Source of the DNA: an uncultured bacterium
GTDB lineage: Bacteria; Myxococcota_A; UBA796; CAJQPC01
Assembly: GCA_905480105.1 (NCBI GenBank)
Contig: CAJQPC010000066.1
Location: 1 to 41,631 of the forward strand
Direction of reading: 5' to 3'
DNA: 41,631 nt
This document shows positions 32,260-39,198 of this stretch, piece by piece (positions within the stretch are counted from its first letter, which is position 1; each line of letters starts with the position of its first letter). The notes below the pieces were generated by a model. It saw only the letters and a list, made by a program, of their open reading frames with translations, had not been told where the DNA came from and did no database searches. A program made the position numbers and the translations under genes.

Positions 32260-33338
32260 TGAGTGACTCCAAAGGGCTGGGTGTTCCAGCCGATACTCAA
32301 GTTGACTTGCCCACCTTGGGTGCCGCTGACCCCCAAGCCCAGCTGCACGCCACTGTCCCAACCAGGACGGCGCAGCTGCATGGCGTACTCGGCTGCGGCC
32401 GGACCGAAAAAGCCGACCACAGCACCAAAATCAAAAGCCTGCCCGTCAAAGTTGCTCTGCTCGTAGGAGATGCGCAGACGAGAGGCACCAACCCAGCCAC
32501 CCGGTAAGCGCATATGGGGCCGGTTAATCGAGTAGAAGGCTTGCCCATAGATTGGACCAAAGTCCAACTCCCGCTCCTGCCACTCACCGCCATCGCTCCA
32601 GCGCAGGCTGTCCCAGCGGGGGCCCAAATACAGGCCGAAGCGCTGCCTGGCACTGATGTAGAACCTCACGCCGACCGTCAGGGGCATCCAAGCTTGGCGC
32701 TCCAGCTTACGGGAGCTGCCGTTGGCGAAGGTGGTGGTGCTGTAGCGGGTGAGCAATGTGGGTCGGAGCCGGAAATCCATCCCCTCGAGGTACCAGCGCA
32801 GCTCAGGGCTTAGATCAGCCCCCCAGACCCGCTGAGTCAGAGCCGGTGCAAAGTCGCTCTGGGGACGGGGGTCCACCTCCACCCGCTCGCCAAAGTCCCC
32901 ACGCAAAGCGCCTTGGGCGATGAACTGCACATCAGGTCCCAGAGTAAAACGCGGGGCCAGCTCCAGGGAGCCACCGTAGGGCACATTCTCGCCGATGGTC
33001 GTCGTTCCCCCCGGGCTGAGATTCAGGCGAATGGGCGGACCGGAGGCCTCCCAATCCATTGTCGGCTCCCGCGGATCCAGCACCGCATAGCTTCCGCCGA
33101 TCAGTGCCCCAGTGGTGGCTATCAGCCCCACACCTGTCAAGAGAGTGGCCGGGTCGCCCGCCCCAAGGCTGTCGCCTGCCGCGAAGAACCACAAGCCCCC
33201 TGCTGCGATGCCGGCAGCCCCAGCCCAACGCAAGCGCCTCCGCATCACGGCAGCCTCGGTGGGCGGCAGCACGTAAGACTTTAGGCCCGGCTCACTTTCG
33301 TGCGCTTGGGCGCTCAGGCACAGGAGCAACTGCAGCAT
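32256..33338 (-). CDS. Outer-membrane beta-barrel protein of the transglutaminase-like operon
   Basis: A 360-residue exported protein with a short, uncharged signal (MLQLLLCLSAQA, then HESE). A helical hairpin with two hydrophobic segments (RWAGAAGIAAGGLWFFAAG and LLTGVGLIATTGALIGGS, residues about 38-85) precedes a beta-barrel of about 12 strands (for example FTLGPDVQFIAQGALRG, WYLEGMDFRLRPTLLTRYS, VNLSIGWNTQPFG). ATG 33338 overlaps the TGA of the transglutaminase-like gene (TGATG); TTG 33341 is the only earlier start. It is followed by the metallophosphoesterase with a GTGA overlap. No family recognised; it could be a pore or an anchor for the two lipoproteins. Confidence 0.8.
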   Translation of the reverse strand: MLQLLLCLSAQAHESEPGLKSYVLPPTEAAVMRRRLRWAGAAGIAAGGLWFFAAGDSLGAGDPATLLTGVGLIATTGALIGGSYAVLDPREPTMDWEASGPPIRLNLSPGGTTTIGENVPYGGSLELAPRFTLGPDVQFIAQGALRGDFGERVEVDPRPQSDFAPALTQRVWGADLSPELRWYLEGMDFRLRPTLLTRYSTTTFANGSSRKLERQAWMPLTVGVRFYISARQRFGLYLGPRWDSLRWSDGGEWQERELDFGPIYGQAFYSINRPHMRLPGGWVGASRLRISYEQSNFDGQAFDFGAVVGFFGPAAAEYAMQLRRPGWDSGVQLGLGVSGTQGGQVNLSIGWNTQPFGVTQ

Positions 33339-34471
33339 CAATAGTTGTCGCCCCGCTTGACCAACATCGCACCCTCGGGCCCATTGGGGTCAAAGCCAGG
33401 CGGGTTGTCAATGCACGTGCCTTCTGGGCGGGGCTGCTGACACCACCCGCCTGGTGTCTTGCACTTTTCCACCTCGCCAAAGCAATAATGCTCGAAGAGG
33501 TCGTCCTCGTAGCTGGGAAAGTCGGGGTGGTGCAAGTTGTAGGTGGGGTCATAGACTTGACCGTTCACCTCCACAGCAACGTGGTTCCAATGCTGCCACA
33601 CCTGTGGCTCTGTACCCACCGCAGAGAGCCTACGAGTCTCGTACATGCTCAGGGCGTCCGGGCTGGGATTACGGAAGGTCATCAGCACCCAGTTACCGTC
33701 TATGCCCTGCTCCTCAACGAGATTGAGCATGATTCCACGGTACTCCCCACAGGCGCATTGGGGGTGGTCCAAGAAAACATGTGCTTGGTTGTCCCGGTCC
33801 TTGGGCCGCGGGAAAGCCCCGTAGCTTCGTCCCTCGTCGATCCCCAGCTGGTAGAGACCCCGCAAGGCCTTGAGCGTGAGTTCGTTCTCCACCGCGCTTT
33901 GGAGTTCCAGCGGGGTCACCGAGCGCGAGGGGGTCCCAGCGCCCCATTCGGCCATCCAGAGCAAGGGCCTGCGGTATAGCGGCGTTCCTTCAAGGGGAGC
34001 GTCCCAAGTGGTCACCAGGATGTGCTCGCTCTGGTAGGGCCCTGCATCCGGCAACTCGTAGCTCAGCGTAAGGCTGAGCTTGTCCAAGCGCTCCGGGACC
34101 TGCAGACTCCAGCTGACCTGTGGGGCGAGGGGCAGACGCTGTGAGGTGAAAGGGGTCCCAGAGGCCCAGGCACCGGTCAAGGTGATCCAGGCACCAGCAG
34201 GCACATCCCCATCCATGCGCACCATCATCTGGGCTACTGAGCCTGGCAGGTAGGCGGCGATCTCATCTGGGGCCGTGCGCCCAGGCTGCAGCACACCATC
34301 CTGAACCTCTCCCTGACCACGCACCCAGGTGACTGCGCCCACCTCTACGTTGGTGTCGCTCCAAGCGGGCCCGGTGCGGGTGTGCTCCAGGCGCCCTTCG
34401 CCCGAAAACACGACCTCAGAGGGAAGAACAGCTGGACCCGAGGGACCACATGCAATCAGGAGCCAGAGCAT
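33338..34471 (-). CDS. Transglutaminase-like cysteine hydrolase lipoprotein
   Basis: A 377-residue lipoprotein with signal MLWLLIAC (Cys8). I chose ATG 34471 because the longer frame from 34588 runs through the small basic gene. Residues 10-190 are beta-rich (an Ig-like or jelly-roll prodomain). The C-terminal part carries a transglutaminase-like catalytic triad: Cys in CACGEYRGIMLNLVEEQG, His in WNHVAVEVNGQVYDP and Asp in the same YDP. The last 50 residues have four more Cys (HYCFGEVEKCKT, GGWCQQ, GTCID). Such domains act as cysteine proteases, amidases or crosslinking enzymes in the envelope. It overlaps the barrel gene by one base. Confidence 0.85.
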   Translation of the reverse strand: MLWLLIACGPSGPAVLPSEVVFSGEGRLEHTRTGPAWSDTNVEVGAVTWVRGQGEVQDGVLQPGRTAPDEIAAYLPGSVAQMMVRMDGDVPAGAWITLTGAWASGTPFTSQRLPLAPQVSWSLQVPERLDKLSLTLSYELPDAGPYQSEHILVTTWDAPLEGTPLYRRPLLWMAEWGAGTPSRSVTPLELQSAVENELTLKALRGLYQLGIDEGRSYGAFPRPKDRDNQAHVFLDHPQCACGEYRGIMLNLVEEQGIDGNWVLMTFRNPSPDALSMYETRRLSAVGTEPQVWQHWNHVAVEVNGQVYDPTYNLHHPDFPSYEDDLFEHYCFGEVEKCKTPGGWCQQPRPEGTCIDNPPGFDPNGPEGAMLVKRGDNY

Positions 34472-34512
34472 GGCTTGTCCATATCCCAGGCGGGTAGGCC
34501 GCGCAGTTCGTC

Positions 34513-34668
34513 TTAGCGCTGGCTCATGTTGTTGCCGCTTCCATTCGTCTTGTGAGCGACCCCAAGCACCTTGGAGACGGCCATCCAAAAACGGTCACGT
34601 GTGCGCAGCTTTTTGCGTTTGGCTCGTGGCGCTTTGGGCTGATCGATCTCTTCCGGGGGGGTACCCAT
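34513..34668 (-). CDS. Small basic 51-aa protein, first gene of the envelope operon
   Basis: ATG 34668 has a strong GGAGG five nt upstream. The 51-residue product starts MGTPPEEIDQPKAPRAKRKK and continues LRTRDRFWMAVSKVLGVAH, then a Gly/Ser/Asn tail. It is very basic in the middle and has one amphipathic helix. It ends 41 bases before the start of the transglutaminase-like gene, suggesting one mRNA. Only 38 bases separate its start from the divergent signal-peptidase homologue, so both promoters must overlap coding sequence. No known family. The ribosome site and fitting codon use support a real gene. Confidence 0.72.
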   Translation of the reverse strand: MGTPPEEIDQPKAPRAKRKKLRTRDRFWMAVSKVLGVAHKTNGSGNNMSQR

Positions 34669-34706
34669 GGCGGCCTCCGCTGATACTGTAGAGCCAGAGG
34701 AGCGGA

Positions 34707-35300
34707 ATGCAAAGCCATTGGATCAAGCGCACTCTGGTCGCCCTCACTCTGCTCGCCGTCGCTGCATGGGGGATCCGCCCCCTACGAGTGGACAGCGACG
34801 GGATGGCCCCCTCCATCACCCCCGGTGACTGGGTGCTGTGGCTGCCACTGGAACCGCGTCAAGGGGACGTCGTCCTGGTCAAAGACCCCAGCGATCCCGG
34901 ACACTGGGTGCTGCGTCGGGTCATCGCGGTACCGGGCCAAAGCCTTACCCTGTCTAAGCCAGGGGTGGCCGTTGATGGACAGCCCTGGAGGTGGAGAGAG
35001 ATGGGCAGAGGGCCCGAATGGGTGGCCTACTCCGAGCAGGACTCATGGCTGGTACAGACCGCAGATCGCCGTTTTAACGAGGTCACTGTGACCTTGGATG
35101 CAGGACCAGGCTGGCTGCTGTTGGCAGACCATCGGGACGGACCTGTGGACAGCCGCCAGTGGGGACCGATTTCCTCCCAGGACATCAAGGGAAGGGTCTG
35201 GCTGCGCATGGGTGCCGCCGACGCATGGCGGGGCACTCTGTCCTGGAGAGCCCAAGATGGACCCTGGCTTCCCCCTTCCAAGGTGCCCGCCCAAGACTGA
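34707..35300 (+). CDS. Signal peptidase I homologue lacking both catalytic residues
   Basis: A 197-residue S26-family protein with one N-terminal membrane span (TLVALTLLAVAAWGI). The fold boxes are clear: box B VDSDGMAPSITPGDWVLW, box C QGDVVLVKDP, box D LRRVIAVPGQSL and box E LADHRDGPVDSRQWGPI. In active signal peptidases the residue just before M in box B is the catalytic Ser (SMxP) and box D begins KR. Here they are Gly and Arg, so the Ser/Lys dyad is gone. A direct peptidase role is therefore unlikely; it may be a binding or regulatory protein. Start ATG 34707 with GAGGAG four nt upstream. Divergent from the envelope operon. Confidence 0.9.
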   Translation: MQSHWIKRTLVALTLLAVAAWGIRPLRVDSDGMAPSITPGDWVLWLPLEPRQGDVVLVKDPSDPGHWVLRRVIAVPGQSLTLSKPGVAVDGQPWRWREMGRGPEWVAYSEQDSWLVQTADRRFNEVTVTLDAGPGWLLLADHRDGPVDSRQWGPISSQDIKGRVWLRMGAADAWRGTLSWRAQDGPWLPPSKVPAQD

Positions 35301-35319
35301 GCAGGCACCAGGGGCGGGC

Positions 35320-36744
35320 TTAGCGCTTAATGACCAGCAGGCGGGTCTCGCTCATTCCTTCAATGGCGTAGCGGAGGCCTTCGCGGCCCACGCCGGAGTC
35401 GCGCACGCCGCCGTATGGCATGGCCTCTGCACGCCAAGTGGGCACGTCACCCACGATAATCGAACCCACATCCAGGGTCTCCCAAGCTTCCATGGCGGCG
35501 CTCAGGTCGTTGGTGAACACGCCAATCTGAAGACCAAAGCGGCCGTCGTTCACGTCGGGGAGCGCCTCGGAGTAGTCCTTGAAGGGCACAATGCATGCCA
35601 CGGGCCCAAAGGCCTCCTCGCGGTGCATCAAGGCCTTTTTACGAACGTTCTCCAAGATGGTTGGCTCTAAGTAAGTCCCATCTCGATCTCCACCACACAA
35701 GATGGTGGCCCCGCGAATGACCGCGTCTTGAATCCAGTCTTCCAGACGCGCAGCAGCGGCTTCGTCGATGACAGGGCCCAAGAAGTTTTCGGGGTCGGCG
35801 GGGTCACCGAGTTCCAAGCGGCGGGCTGCACCAACCAGCTTGTCGCGGAAGGCGCTGTAAGCCTGCTGATGTACGTAGATGCGCTGAACGCTGATGCAGC
35901 TCTGACCGGCGTAACCAAAGGCACCATCGACGACCTTGGCCACGGCCTCGTCCAAGTCCACGTCCTTGTCGACGATGACAGCGGCGTTTCCGCCCAACTC
36001 CAGAACCACCTTCTTCTTGCCAGCCTTGGCCTTGAGCTCCCAGCCAACCTTGTCGCTCCCTGTGAAGCTAAGCAGCTTGATCCGCTCATCGGTGACCATC
36101 GCTTCCGCGTCTTCGGCGTCCATTGGAAGGATAGAAAACGCGCCTTCCGGCAGCTCGGTTTCCGCCAGAATCTCGCCCAGGATCAGGGCCGAGATGGGGG
36201 TCCGGCTGCTGGGCTTCAGCACCATGGGGCAGCCTGCAGCGATGGCCGGCGCCACTTTGTGGGCAACCAAGTTCAAAGGGAAGTTGAAGGGGGTGATCAA
36301 TGCCACGGGTCCAACGCCCACCTTGCGGGTCATACCCATGTATCCGGCAGTCTCCGCGGAGTTGCCAAGGTCCATGACCGTGCCCTCGTTGCGGGAGCAC
36401 TCATCGGCAGCCACCTGGAAAGTGACCTGGGCACGCTTGACCTCGACCTGAGCAGCGGCGATGGGCTTGCCCGCCTCGATCACCAGGACGTGGGCAAGCT
36501 CATCAGCACGTTCAGCAATGCGCTTTGCCACATGACGCAAAATCGCTTGACGGGTGTGGATCGGCAGCGTGCGCATGGCCGAGCTGGCGTCGACAGCCGC
36601 CTGGATTGCAGTCTGCAAGTCCTCCGTTGAGGCCTGGGCGGTCTCGCTGGCGGGCTCACCGTTGGCCTTGTCGAGCACAACCAGATCAGTGTTGGGGAGC
36701 TGGGGCTTATTGGCCAGGAAGAAGGGATAGTTCGGCTTCAGCAT
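35320..36744 (-). CDS. NAD(P)-dependent aldehyde dehydrogenase
   Basis: A 474-residue ALDH-superfamily enzyme oxidising an aldehyde to the acid. The active-site Glu is in VLELGGNAAVIV near residue 250, the catalytic Cys is in GYAGQSCISVQRIY near residue 283, and the cofactor part has PFNFPLNLVAHKVAPAIAAG and FTGSDKVGWELK. EEAFGPV is also present. It resembles lactaldehyde/succinate-semialdehyde or non-phosphorylating GAPDH-like members; the substrate cannot be resolved. ATG 36744 immediately follows the TGA of the short FG-GAP gene (TGAATG). Confidence 0.94.
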   Translation of the reverse strand: MLKPNYPFFLANKPQLPNTDLVVLDKANGEPASETAQASTEDLQTAIQAAVDASSAMRTLPIHTRQAILRHVAKRIAERADELAHVLVIEAGKPIAAAQVEVKRAQVTFQVAADECSRNEGTVMDLGNSAETAGYMGMTRKVGVGPVALITPFNFPLNLVAHKVAPAIAAGCPMVLKPSSRTPISALILGEILAETELPEGAFSILPMDAEDAEAMVTDERIKLLSFTGSDKVGWELKAKAGKKKVVLELGGNAAVIVDKDVDLDEAVAKVVDGAFGYAGQSCISVQRIYVHQQAYSAFRDKLVGAARRLELGDPADPENFLGPVIDEAAAARLEDWIQDAVIRGATILCGGDRDGTYLEPTILENVRKKALMHREEAFGPVACIVPFKDYSEALPDVNDGRFGLQIGVFTNDLSAAMEAWETLDVGSIIVGDVPTWRAEAMPYGGVRDSGVGREGLRYAIEGMSETRLLVIKR

Positions 36745-37110
36745 TCAGAACCACTCGTTGAGGTCAAAGAGGTAGGCGGTGTTGATGGCAGAGACGCCCA
36801 CGATGAGCTCCAAGTCCGTGTCACCGTTCAAATCAGCCACCCCAAAGATCTCACTGAACTTCGAGGCGGAGTCGCCGTTGACAACCCATTCGGCGTCGTT
36901 GGCGGTGTCGATACCCGTGGTGGGGCTGGGGCTGGTGAAGACGCGCGCAGCGCCAACTTCCGAACCGGCACGGCTGGAAGAGAGGACCAGGCTGTCGTAG
37001 GCACCGAGGGATTGGGGGGCGCACACGACAGCCTCTCCGTCGCGATCCCAGACGCTTGGAGAGCGAAGCACGCTCCCCGAGGCGAGAGAGTTCACAAGGG
37101 ACAGAGACAC
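36745..37110 (-). CDS. Short FG-GAP repeat protein, possibly a fragment
   Basis: A 121-residue reading frame from GTG 37110, right after an in-frame TAA. It contains one clear FG-GAP-type loop (GVADLNGDTDLELIVGV near residue 91) and a weaker one (VWDRDGEAVVCAPQ). Full FG-GAP proteins have several repeats and a secretion signal, and neither is present here. The C-terminal end (TAYLFDLNEWF) looks like a natural terminus. I therefore suspect the remnant of a larger surface protein whose 5' part was lost, although a small real protein is possible. It abuts the aldehyde dehydrogenase start. Confidence 0.6.
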   Translation of the reverse strand: MSLSLVNSLASGSVLRSPSVWDRDGEAVVCAPQSLGAYDSLVLSSSRAGSEVGAARVFTSPSPTTGIDTANDAEWVVNGDSASKFSEIFGVADLNGDTDLELIVGVSAINTAYLFDLNEWF

Positions 37111-37199
37111 TTAAATCACCTGAGCCAGAGGGGTTGTGCGGCTGGAACACGCCGTTATAACCCGTCGCGCCCTACGGTCCGGGCAAAGCGGAGACCCCC

Positions 37200-37772
37200 A
37201 TGTCGCTTCGTGATGCCTTGCTCAAGTCCGGCGCGGTCTCCAAGAAGCAGGTCAAGGGCACAGAGCGCCGCTTAAAAAGGGAGCGCAAACAAAATCAGGC
37301 GTCCAAGGAAAAAGCCAAACTGGTCGCCCAGCGCAAAGCCACGGCGCAGGCCAAGGCCAAGGCTGAAGCGACTCAGACCAAACTCCAAGAGCGCATCGCA
37401 CTGTCCAAGATCGAGGCTGCAGCGGCACAAAGGCTGCGCTTGGTCCATTTGATCCAAGGTGGCCACCTACGACTCTCGGGGGGGCCCGCCCGATTCTTCT
37501 TTGTGGGACTGGACGACAAGACTGTTCAGCGCCTCTGGGTCTCCTGGACGGTCGCCCGTGGTCTGCGCAGCGGCGCGTTGGCGATCGCCATCCTGGAGCG
37601 GCGACACATCCCGGACCAATACGTCGTGATCGATCGAGCCCTGGCCGAGCAGGTGCTCGACATCCAGCCGCGATCCATTCGCTTCTTCAACCTGACCCCG
37701 CCGCCAGACAGCCCGGAGTCGGGCCTTCTGGATGACTGGGTGGGGGAGGCGGCGCGCAAAGCCAAAGGCTAA
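37200..37772 (+). CDS. DUF2058 (YaiL-like) protein
   Basis: A 190-residue protein. Residues 1-75 are a highly charged coiled-coil-like helix rich in Lys, Ala and Gln (MSLRDALLKSGAVSKKQVKG and onward), and the C-terminal 110 residues are a mixed alpha/beta domain (RFFFVGLDDKTVQRLWVSW, IPDQYVVIDRALAEQVL). This matches DUF2058, called nucleoprotein or polynucleotide-associated YaiL in E. coli; the exact role is unknown. Converges with 37776-38558 with only three bases between the stops. Confidence 0.85.
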   Translation: MSLRDALLKSGAVSKKQVKGTERRLKRERKQNQASKEKAKLVAQRKATAQAKAKAEATQTKLQERIALSKIEAAAAQRLRLVHLIQGGHLRLSGGPARFFFVGLDDKTVQRLWVSWTVARGLRSGALAIAILERRHIPDQYVVIDRALAEQVLDIQPRSIRFFNLTPPPDSPESGLLDDWVGEAARKAKG

Positions 37773-37775
37773 GGC

Positions 37776-38558
37776 TCAGATCGGTCGTTCTGCCAACTGG
37801 AGCTGGGAGAACCCAAACCGCACCTTGAGGGTCATGAACTCCTCGCCGACCTCTAAGTGCACGTCGCTGACCTCCATCTTGAGCTTCAGCGCGCTGCCCG
37901 CACCCGCGACCAACTCGTCCAACTGGGCCTTGGGCAACACCGTGACTGGGTTGAGCTTCTCCTGAGCCTGCTGCTCTAGCACCTTGCCCAAGACATCGTT
38001 GAGCAGCTTTAGCGGCATGCTCTCCCCCAGGTTCAGGCCCACGTCCTGTACCTGACCGACGATCTCATTCTTGCTGCTGTCGTAGTGGATTTCCCCCAGG
38101 GAAATCTGAGCCCCGACGCGCTTTTCCAAGCGGAAGGGCAGCTCCAGGTTCTCGCCCAAGAGGATGGCTTTTCCGCTGGCGACGGCCTTGAAATAGGCCT
38201 CGGCACCGATCTGCTGCTCGCCGTAATTGAACTGGCTGCCCTCTCCGTCGAGAACGACATCCCAGTCGCCTTCCACGCGCAGCACCTTGTCAAAAGCGTC
38301 GTAAACCTGTTCTTTCCGGGAGCTCCACACCGTCGCGGCGCGGTCCTTGACCTTGACGAGGGCCGAACCCTCAGGCCCCTCAAGCAGCCCTGCCACCCGT
38401 TTCTTGACCTGGAGCTGGCGTGCAGCCATGCGCAGATTCTCGCTAAGATTAAAGGTTCCCCCTTGGATTTTGTAAGGAAGAGCAGCACCCAACAGCTCGG
38501 TGAACAGGCCCTTTCCGATGGACATCGAGAAGTGGTACTCGTCTTGAACGCTGGCCAT
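37776..38558 (-). CDS. Unknown 260-aa protein
   Basis: No family recognised. No signal peptide or membrane span. It opens with MASVQDEYHFSMSIGKGLFT and an LLGAALPYKIQGG segment, then alternates beta-strands (WDVVLDGEGSQFNYGEQQIG, LELPFRLEKRVGAQISLGE, IVGQVQDVGLNLGESMPL). The C-terminus is again beta-rich (LKLKMEVSDVHLEVGEE, TLKVRFGFSQLQL). The amphipathic strand pattern could be a lipid-binding or LEA/tubular lipid-binding-like fold, but this is a guess. Divergent from ndk across 173 bp. Confidence 0.8.
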   Translation of the reverse strand: MASVQDEYHFSMSIGKGLFTELLGAALPYKIQGGTFNLSENLRMAARQLQVKKRVAGLLEGPEGSALVKVKDRAATVWSSRKEQVYDAFDKVLRVEGDWDVVLDGEGSQFNYGEQQIGAEAYFKAVASGKAILLGENLELPFRLEKRVGAQISLGEIHYDSSKNEIVGQVQDVGLNLGESMPLKLLNDVLGKVLEQQAQEKLNPVTVLPKAQLDELVAGAGSALKLKMEVSDVHLEVGEEFMTLKVRFGFSQLQLAERPI

Positions 38559-38641
38559 TAAGCCTCCCGGTGAATGCAGTATAGAGGGCGGCTGGGGGCC
38601 ATTGTTGCTGGCATTGTTTCCAAAGAGGCATCGGTGCCCCC

Positions 38642-38670
38642 TTGCCAGGGTCGCTCGCTAGGGGTATCTC
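38642..38670 (+). promoter_or_regulatory. Candidate ndk promoter
   Basis: TTGCCA (38642-38647), 17-nt spacer, TATCTC (38665-38670). The -35 matches consensus at 5 of 6 positions, the -10 at 3 of 6. The leader to the ndk ATG (38732) would be about 55 nt. Confidence 0.35.
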
Positions 38671-38731
38671 CCGCGCCGAAACCAAACCTGTGCCAGACAA
38701 CAGGCAACCAAACCCAAGTAAGGAGTTCGCC

Positions 38732-39145
38732 ATGGAGCGCACCTTCAGCATCATCAAGCCCGACGCCACGAAGAAGGGTGTGATCGGCAAGATCGTCGCT
38801 CGTTTCGAAGAGGAAGGCCTTCGCATCGTCGCGATGAAGAAGATCCACATGAGCCTTCGCGTGGCCGAGGGCTTCTACGCTGTTCACGCAAAGCGTCCCT
38901 TCTTCGGCGAGCTGACCGAGTTCATGTCCAGCGGCCCTTGCGTCGTCATGGTGCTTGAGGGTGACAACGCCATCAAGCGCAACCGCGAGATCATGGGCGC
39001 AACCAACCCATCCGAGGCAGCGGCCAACACTCTGCGCAAGCTCTACGCAGACAGCATCGGCGAAAACGCGGTGCACGGCTCCGACGCTCCCGAGACGGCA
39101 GCCGAAGAGATCGCCTACTTCTTTGCAGCGACCGAGCTGCACTGA
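38732..39145 (+). CDS. ndk: Nucleoside diphosphate kinase
   Basis: A 137-residue enzyme balancing NTP and dNTP pools by phosphate transfer. [20 protein letters not shown] at the start, [21 protein letters not shown] and GATNPSEAA are typical. The catalytic His is in [12 protein letters not shown] near residue 116. Normal length. ATG 38732 has AGGAG about six nt upstream. Confidence 0.97.
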   Translation: MERTFSIIKPDATKKGVIGKIVARFEEEGLRIVAMKKIHMSLRVAEGFYAVHAKRPFFGELTEFMSSGPCVVMVLEGDNAIKRNREIMGATNPSEAAANTLRKLYADSIGENAVHGSDAPETAAEEIAYFFAATELH

Positions 39146-39198
39146 AAACGGTCGTGTGAGAGGGCCGCACTTGTAAAGTTCATGTGTGTTAGCGTTTC

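Noticed and set aside
35728..36630. 300-codon plus-strand frame opposite the aldehyde dehydrogenase
   Set aside because: Shadow of a strongly conserved enzyme in a GC-rich genome; no domain or ribosome site.
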